Source of the DNA: an uncultured Clostridia bacterium | GTDB taxonomy: Bacteria; Bacillota; Clostridia; Peptostreptococcales; Anaerovoracaceae | Assembly: GCA_934277655.1 (NCBI GenBank) | Contig: CAKQVC010000001.1 | Span: 1 to 26,656, forward strand | Length of the DNA stretch: 26,656 nt | Direction of reading: 5' to 3' | In this document: positions 6,368-16,300 of the stretch, in pieces | Layout: each line of letters begins with the position of its first letter | Position numbering within the stretch: the stretch's first letter is position 1 | Made by a program: the position numbers and the translations under genes | The notes under the pieces: model-generated | The model's database searches: none | Told to the model about the DNA's origin: nothing | What the model saw: the letters and a program-made list of their open reading frames with translations, nothing else

Positions 6368-7345
6368 ATGAACGAACGAAAGAAGCACTGGCTAAAGATT
6401 ACCAGAGAAAAAAAGAATATAGCGGTAATTCTTGGTTTAGCTGCAGTTTTCCTTATCTCATTAGGAGCTTATGCAGCATATACAAACCAGGCTTTTTTGC
6501 GTGGGGTTCTGCGCAATAATTATAGTGAAACGGTACGTTTTTCTTCTAACTATCTGCAACTTTGCGAGAAAGGAACTGTAGAGAGTGGTTATGCAAATAA
6601 AGTTATTCTGGCATCGGAAAATATCGGCACAATGACGATAGATTTGTATGTTTACAACTATGCGAAGGGAAACGAAAGACTGGTAAACGAAAAAGATATT
6701 ACCTATGATCTGAAAATTAAAGTTTCAGGTGGAACACAGACATCTTATAAAGTAACATGTGCAGATACAGGAAAAGAATTAACGAAATCGGATGATTTAA
6801 GTTATACTACATCGGTAGAAGGAATGACTTTAATAGGTCGCACACCCAAAAGCAATCATTATACAATTGAAATTCCAAAAGAAGATTTAAACCGTGTGAA
6901 GGTTGTGGTAACGGCAACACCTCATGATTGGTCTGTGACATCTGATAAAATGCTGGCAGCAGTTATTTATCCATGCAAAGAAGGAGAAACAAGTCAGTTT
7001 TCCGTTGATGGATCATTTGTAGGACATACCGAGACAGATTCTCCAAAAAACTATGATGCCTATAATTATGAGGTATCTATCTCAGGTGGAAAAGCTGATG
7101 TCACATTGAGCTGGAAAGCTGATACGATTGAAATAGATCCGTTTTTTTTGAAGAAGATTGGAAAAACGAATCATGATATTGCGAAACAGGATGGAACAGC
7201 GTCGATAAATTTTCCGATGGATGATACAAATGGAACAGGAACTTACTTAATTCCATTCTATATTATTTCCGAAGAGCAGATACCGGATAATTGGAAAGAG
7301 ATGGAAGAAAAAGTGACGGTAAATGCGATACAGATCACGCAGTAA
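6368..7345 (+). CDS. Divergent SipW-type exported subunit 3 of the main operon
   Basis: A 325-residue protein with a basic N-terminus (1-16), a hydrophobic segment at 17-38 ending in LGAYAAYTNQAFLRG, then a beta-rich ectodomain. A-Y-A-A-Y replaces the standard T-Y-A-W-F, close to T-W-A-A-F in Bacillus TasA. Phrases such as NIGTMTIDLYVYNYA and GTYLIPFYIISEE fit a TasA-type sandwich, but the family assignment is uncertain. It begins 4 bases after the previous stop and ends 31 bases before the giant adhesin gene, so the three divergent subunits and the adhesin are probably co-expressed. It has no W-L-E-G-x-D-x-x-C block. It could be the subunit that contacts the adhesin or wall, which is inference only. 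Confidence 0.7.
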   Translation: MNERKKHWLKITREKKNIAVILGLAAVFLISLGAYAAYTNQAFLRGVLRNNYSETVRFSSNYLQLCEKGTVESGYANKVILASENIGTMTIDLYVYNYAKGNERLVNEKDITYDLKIKVSGGTQTSYKVTCADTGKELTKSDDLSYTTSVEGMTLIGRTPKSNHYTIEIPKEDLNRVKVVVTATPHDWSVTSDKMLAAVIYPCKEGETSQFSVDGSFVGHTETDSPKNYDAYNYEVSISGGKADVTLSWKADTIEIDPFFLKKIGKTNHDIAKQDGTASINFPMDDTNGTGTYLIPFYIISEEQIPDNWKEMEEKVTVNAIQITQ

Positions 7346-7376
7346 TATAAAGATAAAAGCATGAGGAGTGACATAC

Positions 7377-10300
7377 ATGAGAAGATATAGGCGGATATTG
7401 GCTATAGTGCTGGCAGCCAGTCTGACAGTGGGCGGTTTTGCAACACCCGATTCAATAAAAGCTTCAAGTGTAGCTGGGATAGAGAATACGACAGATGAAT
7501 CCATGAATGATGATAGCATGCATACAGATACTGACCAGCAGGAAAAGGTATCAGATTATAATGCAGTGGATAATGAAGAAAAGACGGATGAAATTGATAA
7601 AGAAGAAAACGATGGGAAAAAGGATGACACAAAAGAGAATGATACAAATGAGAATGACACAAAAGAAAATAATACAAAGGATACAGTAAACATAGAAAAT
7701 ACAGAAAATACAGACACGGAAGATAAAAAAAATAATGCTGATAAGATAAATACTACAGAAAGCATAAATGCCACAGAGGGTATTGGAGACATCGATTCCA
7801 CGGAATATGATACGGAACAGGATGATGATATTATGCTTTTAAATGATGGAGTTTCGTTAGAGCTGCTTGCAGCGGATAGTTACAATAGCGGAGTAACATG
7901 GATGGCAGATAGTGATACGATAAAAGCGACATTAAAAGGTTTCGTATTATTATCAAACTGCCCGGCAGATTCATTGCAGAATAAAGAAATTATAGTAGAG
8001 AGTACCGGAAGCAGCAACATTACAGAAGAAGTTGAATATAACGGTCAAAAATATAAGTATGCCGGAATTGGAACAGCAGATTGTCCGTTTATGGGGACTC
8101 TGTCAGCAGGACAGATAACAACAGATACGACATTATTTGGAGGAATCAGTTCAGAAGCAAAGGTAAATATTAACCTCATATGGACCGGCGATGGTTCAAA
8201 ACCTTTTTATGCACAGCAATATGTATTTGCAGATGCTGACAGCCATTCTTTATTTAATAACACGGACAGTACTACAAGTGTGACAGTCAGTGTGGCAGAT
8301 GGAAAAACGATAGGATCACTGATCGGAACAGTGAGTGGTCAGGCGGGTACGCTTATTATTGGAAATGACGTGAAATATCCGGCGAAGAAGGAACAGATTG
8401 CAGTTAACAGTTCAGGAAATGCCGGATTAATCTGTAACACACTGGAGAAGGGCACGATACAGTTAGATGGGTTCTCTTTTCCGTCAGCAGGATATAGCGT
8501 TACCGCTAATTCAGGAAATGCTGGCGGTATGATTGGTGCTATGAAAGCTGGAACTGCTTTAAAGGCGAAAGCTGATACACAGATCAGTCAATTGTCAGTC
8601 ACAGCTAATAATGGAAATGCAGGAGGAATCGTTGGAGAGATAGAGAACGGTGCAAGCCTGATTGCAGAAAGTGGAAAGCCGTTTGTTCTGTCTTCGCCGT
8701 CAGTGACAGCAACCGCAGGATGTGCAGGGGGGATCGCAGGTATAGCAACCGAAGAGGCTGGAACAACAATTTTATCTCCAACAGAAAGCAATAACAATAC
8801 AGCAGATCCCAAACCATTTCAGATTGTATCACCAACTGTCAATGGAAAAAATGCAGGAGGTCTGTTTGGTGACTATATCATAGTGAACCAGGCAATGAGT
8901 TATCCGACATCAGTGAATCTGGTCATTCCTACTATTTTGTCTAACGGAAATGGCGGAGGTCTGTTTGGAGTTCTGGAATTGAATAATAAATCTTCTTATA
9001 CGATTGAAGGTTTTGGATTTACATGTACTAAGTCAGGAAACGAAAATAATAGTACATATGGTTCCGTTGTGGGACAGGTAAAAAGTAATTCCGGTGTTAA
9101 AAATGCGCTTTTCATTAACAATTGCAAGGTACAATCTAAATTTAATAATGACAATACACAATATCATGGTGGATTAATAGGAAAGGTTGGCGAAAATAAC
9201 AATAACAATGCTGCGGTATATGTGGAAGTAAATGGAACTTCTTCGGATGGTATTCAGATTACGGTGGACAATCCGGCAGCACAAAATAGATTTGGTGGCA
9301 TTATAGGCTGTCTCTCTACGGGAAGTATTTTGAAAATGACCGGTACTGTCAAAATTACAACTGGGAATAATTTCTCAAAAGGCGGAGGAATCGTAGGAGA
9401 GACTGCAGCAGGAAGTGCTGTAGAATTTAATGGAACAACAGATTTATCAGAGGTAAAGTATGCCTGGGATAAAACAAACGAGGGGCAATTAATTGGCAGA
9501 CAGGAAAGCTCATTAATCTATGCCAGAGGAGATGGCAATGGAAACGGCTGGAAATTCATACGTACTAATGCGGCAAATAATACAAATAAAGAATTAAATG
9601 ATATTGGCAATTATGGTGAAGTGATCCGTTTACAGGCAGATAGCAATCCGACGGCAGGGCTTGATAAAGAACTGATTAAAATCAATGCTGAACATCAGAT
9701 AGAATTAAAACAGGCTGCAGATTATACGGGGAATAGTAGTTATAGTGGAGACATTACACTTGCTTCCAAGGAAGGTCTTGCATTGCTTGCAATCACGTGG
9801 CAGACACGAGGGTACTTCAGTGCAGACAAGACATATATTCCTACGAATTCCTGGACAGAACTTACTAAAAAGAATATTTTTTTGTCAGCTGATATTGACC
9901 TTACAGGAACAGGAATACTGGGAATTGAAAGGGATTCAGAGAATACAACCGCATATACAGGTACTTTTTACGGAAATGGAAAGAAAATTACGTTAGCAAT
10001 TGGGGAACAATATGGTTTTCGAAATAATACCTTGGTACAAAGTGGTGATTGGGGAAGTGGTCAGATTTATACAAATAATGAGCATAAAAATCTGGGACTT
10101 TTCTCTCTTGTAAGTGGAAATGTAAGCGATCTGACAATTGATGGAATCATACAGGTTAATTCGACCTATAAATGGGTGGATGCTGGTGGCTATGCGGGAC
10201 AATTAAGGGGAAACACTGAAATTAAAAATGTAACTACTGCACAGTCTATGAATATAAAAAGTTCGAGTAACACAAAAGTTGGAGCATTATTTGGTGAAAA

Positions 10301-13300
10301 TATAGGAACATCTAATATCATTTTAAATAAGTTTAAAAGTATGACGGTTATCAACATTGATACGTCAGACGGTGCATTAGATTGTGTAGGAAGTTTAGTT
10401 GGAATATATCGCGATAATACAAGAGATATAACGATTTCCTGCAATGATGTTTCAATCGCGACAAAAATATCAACGACAGGGACAAATATACACGCAGGAG
10501 GACTGATTGGAGAAATTCCAACATCAAATAATAAAAGAAATATAAATATATCAAAGATACAAATTAATGGGTTTGAAATAAACAATAAAGCGGAAAATAG
10601 CTATAATAAACTTCAAACCTGCGGCGGTGTTTTAGGTTATTTATGGGAAAACACGGATGTGGTATTTAATACTCCGGCAGACTCAAATGCATATGCATTG
10701 TCAGTAGATAATTCTACAATTAATGCTCCAAATGCACCGGTAGGCGGTCTTGTTTATCAGGGAAGTGGTAAGTGGCAGATTAATGACAGAGGCATTGATA
10801 TAAAAAATTCAACATTTAATGCAAAGGAACTTGGGCTACTGCTCTGTCATGCAGAGGAAAAGAATAATAGAGCTCTTTATCTTGAAATGACAGCAAACTG
10901 GAAAACGGCATATAAACTGGAAAAGGTGACAGTAGAGGGAAGTCCGGCAATTTATGACGAGATGATCGCCTATACGACCGATAATGCAGACCATATTCTG
11001 GATAATAATAAAAATGCTATTATTTCATTAGCTACCGATAAACGGACGGGGGTAGACACTGCTGAATGTAATACATATGTAAATCGGACTGAGTATGGTA
11101 AGACGAAGCCGACTAATCCAAACAGTCGTTATTATTATAATTTAGATCAGATAGTTGCATCGCAGAATGGTAACGTATCGGGATGGCTGGATACACCGGG
11201 AAAATTAATGATCTGGAATGTATATACTTATGCTGATGAAAGTTTGAAGGGCTATTTTCCGGTTGATGCAGGAAATATAAAAGGAATTGGCACAGACGCT
11301 GCTTCAAAAGCAACAATAGATTTAACCGGGTACAGCTATTATCCGGTTGATGTCGGTGCAATGACAATTCAGAATGCTGACATTAAATTTGCAAATGAGA
11401 CAATAGAGGAAAAGGAAAAATCCAATAAAAGTACGAAGGGGAATAATACCGAACATACGCAGCATTATGCAATGCATGGTGGACTGTTCCGCAATATGAT
11501 AAGCAGTGAAGAAGCAACTACAACTGTAGAAGATGTGGCGTTTCAGGGATCCATCGGAAAAGTCAATGGCACATCAGGGGTATTAAGTTTTGGTAATATA
11601 GAGGGAAATGCAGCCGTAACACCACAAAGGTTTCATACCTTAAAATTTTCCAAGGTAGAATTTTCAGCTTTTAGAGTTACGGATGCAGGAACAGATTATG
11701 CACCAATTCTGATAAATCAGACAGGAAGCTACACGACATTGGTTTTCAATGATGTAAAGGCAACAGGATATGGGGATAGTCCGCAGAAACCGGCTGGCTC
11801 AAGTCTGCTGGGAAATATTGGAGGACCAGATAAAACGCAGATTTCCCTGACCTTTAATAAAATGAAATTACCGGACAAACCATATGGTAATGGTGGTATT
11901 TTTACGCATGCAACATTTTTAGAGAGTTTTCAATATAAGAGTGGCGGCATCGGAACTGCTATTTATAACTTTTATAAGGCAGAAGACTGGAATGGAACAA
12001 ATCACAGGCATGACGTAACATATGGAAGCGAGATCAGCGATTCAGTGGAATATAAGGATCTGCAGCACTGGTATTATGATGAGCAGACATATGGTCAGTC
12101 TGAGGGATATGTGCAGTATGAGAATCCAGACAATACAGGGGTGGACTGTCCGGACTTTAAAGCATATCTGCCATATGTTCATGCTTATGATAAACAAAGT
12201 AAGGCTTCTCACGAGATCAAAGTTAATCAGCGCATTGCAGATTTACTGGAAGGCTGCGGAACATATGGACATCCATATAAAATTACAACGGCTTTGGAGA
12301 TGAAAACCATTGCAGATTATATTGCAACTGCCACACCGCAGACCGGCTGGAAGGTACAGGTTACCGGTGATCAGTCTGCATATCATACGACACCTGCGGA
12401 TACAGACAGTGTTTATGAATATGATGGAACCGGATGGTATCAGGTACAGAAGCAAAATGGCACGGATGAAACCGGAAATGCGGTAGAAAGTTGGCAGAAG
12501 ACAGGAAAAACTGTTTCTAATGATATGATGCACTGCTATATTCTTAGTGCTTATTATGATATCAGAGCAAAAGAAAATACCGATACTGCCCAAAATAAAG
12601 TTCTTGAGTTGGAAAATTTTGAAGGATTGGGAACAGAACTTTATCCATTCCGCGGAGTAGTGGTAAGCAATAATGGTTCTACGGTAAAAATAGGCGGAGA
12701 TAATATTGCAAATGGTTTTATTGTATACAGTTATGGAAGTGTCGTAAAAGATATTACGATTCAATATTCTGGAAAAGGTAAAACACTTGCCTATCAGAAA
12801 CCGGATGATGATGACTATCAGCCAAAGAGTTTCTTTGGCGGTGTGATCGGATGCATTATGGGTGGAGATAATATCATTGACAATGTAAAAGTCTCGATGG
12901 ATAAAGACTGGACACTGACGTTGGATGGAAATAACAACTATCTGATCCAGGCAGGCGGATATGTTGGCTCTGTTTCAGGTGGAGGTGCGATTTTCCGAAA
13001 TATAAAGAGGAATTCGGATTTTACAGGAAAAAGTGTTTATGCTAATTCTTCTGATGTGACAACAAGTCTCTATGTGAACCCTTATGTTGGAAGAGTCTTA
13101 GATGGTTATGCTTTTAGCGAGGGATGCACGATTGATAATGGAACGGACAATTATAAAATTAATGAGTTGCAGTCACAATTAAATGATATAACTACAGATG
13201 CAGATAATTCAAACAACTATACCACAATCATTCATAATGCGCAGGGCTTGCTACTTATGTCTGCAATTATAAATAGTGGTGCGGCAAGTGCAGGCGGAAC

Positions 13301-16300
13301 GTATGCTTATTACGGAACGGAACAGTCGTACTCTGATTATAAATTTGGCAATGGTGTTTATGGAAAAGTGCGCAATGCGACTTACCAATATGTTGGAAAA
13401 GATGTTAGTAATGAAGCAGAAGCTGATTTTCAGTTATCGAAAAATGATGATATAGCAGTGCCGGCAGAAACAAATGCACCATATCTCATTACAAAATACA
13501 GCAATGGCAAGACATTTTTGATTGCAGGAAATGACAGCAAAAATCGAAAAAAAGTACAATTCGAATTAGATTCAAAAAGTACTTATGATATGAAAGATTA
13601 TGGAAATGGATATCAGGGTATCTCAGCAAGATACCTTTCGAATGCGGTAAATGCAGGGTCGAATGTGTTGGGAACTGTTTATGTCAAACCGTTTGTAAAA
13701 GGATTTAATGGGAATGGAAGTACGATCAAGGTAGAGATGCAGATGAAAGAGTATGCAGATGATGATTTCCATGGAATTTCCTTTGGCGGAGTATTCAATC
13801 TCATCTGGGCAGCAAAAGCAACTGAACTGACGGATAAGGTTCTGGCACGAAATCTGACGATTGATGATTCTACCATTTCCATGTCATACTGTAATGCAGA
13901 TGGCACTGCGATAAGCGGAGATTCCAATATGAGTACAGAGCAGGGAAAGTATTGTGTCGGGGTAGGTGGTTTCGCCGGAAACAGTGCGCAGAATTCACTT
14001 GGAAATGATGAAAATGCATCCTACGTATTTCAGCACATAGAGATATCAAACAGCGATTTTACCGGACCGATCAGTGCCGGAGGATTGATGGGAAGTGCAG
14101 GACTTGGAAATAGTGACGTAAATCGTGGTGTTGGTCAGTTATTGAATGTAAGTAAGAACGGAGGAGATAATAACAGAAATAATTTTGGAGTGAATCTTGT
14201 TAATTGTAAATATGATAATTTAATTGTAACAGCCAAATATGCAGCAGGTGGCATGGTGGGTGGATTATTTTGTAATCGAAACGAAATTAGTTTTGATACA
14301 AAGGACAGCGTCAGGAGTTCAGTTTCAGTAACAGAAGAAGCTTATAAAACAGTCGGACAGAATTCTTTTATCGTGATCGATAACACGAATACGACTATAG
14401 ACAAATGCGCAGGAGGAATATTTGGGGCTGTTGCCACAGCACTATATGTTAATGATAAATCCTTATCCATAAGCGGTGTATATCAGAATGCGGATAAGAC
14501 ATTATACACTGCCTGTCTGCAGGATATAACCATTAGAAATCTAAAGCCTTCTGGTACAAAAGAAAAAAAACGATACGCAGGTGGAGCTGTAGGAAGCATA
14601 CAGGAGAATAACTGTTATGTTTATCATATGGAAATGAAAAAGAGTGACGCATCGGATAATGTGATCAGTGGAACGATTGCAGCTGGTGGAATGATCGGGT
14701 ATGCCAAAATATCCGGAAAAATATTGGAATTACAAAATTGCCGGGCAGAGAATATTAAGCTGCAGGATGCTGAAGGTGGGCTTGGTGGAATGATTGGCAT
14801 TGTGGAAGGCTCTGGCAGTGGATCGGCAGAGATGAAGATAACCGGATGTATTTCACAGGGGATCCATGCAGCCGGAAGTGAAGACGGAGTTTCTACAGGT
14901 GGTATGGTCGGATTGCTTCGGAAGAATCAGCCGCTTACCTTACAGGCATGTATCGTTTTAAATTCCACTATAGGATCGGAAAATAATAAGTCTGGTTATT
15001 ATGGAGGATTTGCTGGTACTATTACGCCCACATCTGATGCAAGACTTTCAATTTTTGATTCAGAATTGATGAATACAAAAATCAATGGTAAGTATGCCGG
15101 AGGAATTATAAGCGCTGCACATGGAAGAATCTATGGATCGAATATATTATTGAATCAGGTAAGTGTAGCAGCTGGTGGAAAAGCCGGGCTTATTGTCGGT
15201 GCAAAGCAGTCGGATAGTTATAATGGATTATATATGGCGGGCGTCAGCGTGAAAGGAAACAGCACTGCTAATAATGTTAAGACACAACTGACAGGTGATG
15301 CGAAGATTTTGGAAAAAGGCTACATCGCTCTCGCTGATTACGAAGGCGATTCCATGACAGTCGGAAATCAGAATCCAACTGCTGGAACAGACGGACTCTT
15401 AGGTGCAGAAGGTGTTGCACCGTATGTTGTCACAAGTCCGAAAAATTCCATGAGTGTCGTGGATACAGATGGAACAGAAAAATCCCTTTTTGGTGACAGC
15501 ACTTCATGGAGAGCGGATGGAAATACATTCAAACTGGAAGCACAGCAGATTCTGGAAGAGGCAGGAACACAGCCGGATGGAAAATTTGTTTATAAAACTA
15601 CAGGAGTTACGTTAAAGAGCAGTGAAAACCCGGATGGATTTGATTTTTCGACAGTATTTTCTACTTATAATCAAAATCAGCTGGTAAAAGCAGCAAAAGA
15701 TTTCCCGGTATTGATGATCACAGGGAACGAAAGTGATAAGATAGAGAATTATCTGGATATTGTCACAAACGGTGGATATTCACAGGCAAAAAAATTAAAT
15801 GGAACGAATGGAACACATGTGACTGCAAAGGCAAAAGTATATAACTACAATGCAACTACAAGAAAATTTATTGCTTCAAATGATACGCCGGCACTTCAAA
15901 TTAATAATAATGGGACAAACCAGATGTCATTTCAGGCAGATGCAACGGATTATGATAATCAGAAAAACCGTTTTACGTTACTTACGGTTACATTTGCAGA
16001 GAATGGACATGAATATCATGTGCAGGTTCCGATCATTGTCCGCCGTGTGCTGGAAATGGATTTTACCGCAACATTGAGTTATGGTACACATTTCAAAGCG
16101 GACGACTATGCGAATCTGACAGGACATATTCTTGACAGCTTTGGAAATGCCATGACAGGGTATCTGACATATGCGTATAATAGTTCTCTGGGAGAAGTAT
16201 CTGCATTTGGCTGGCAGAATTATGTGGATGCCGGTGGTGATGTGACGCAGGCTTTTGCAAAGAGCATAGAGTTTCATTTACAGAGAGGAAAAATCCCGGT

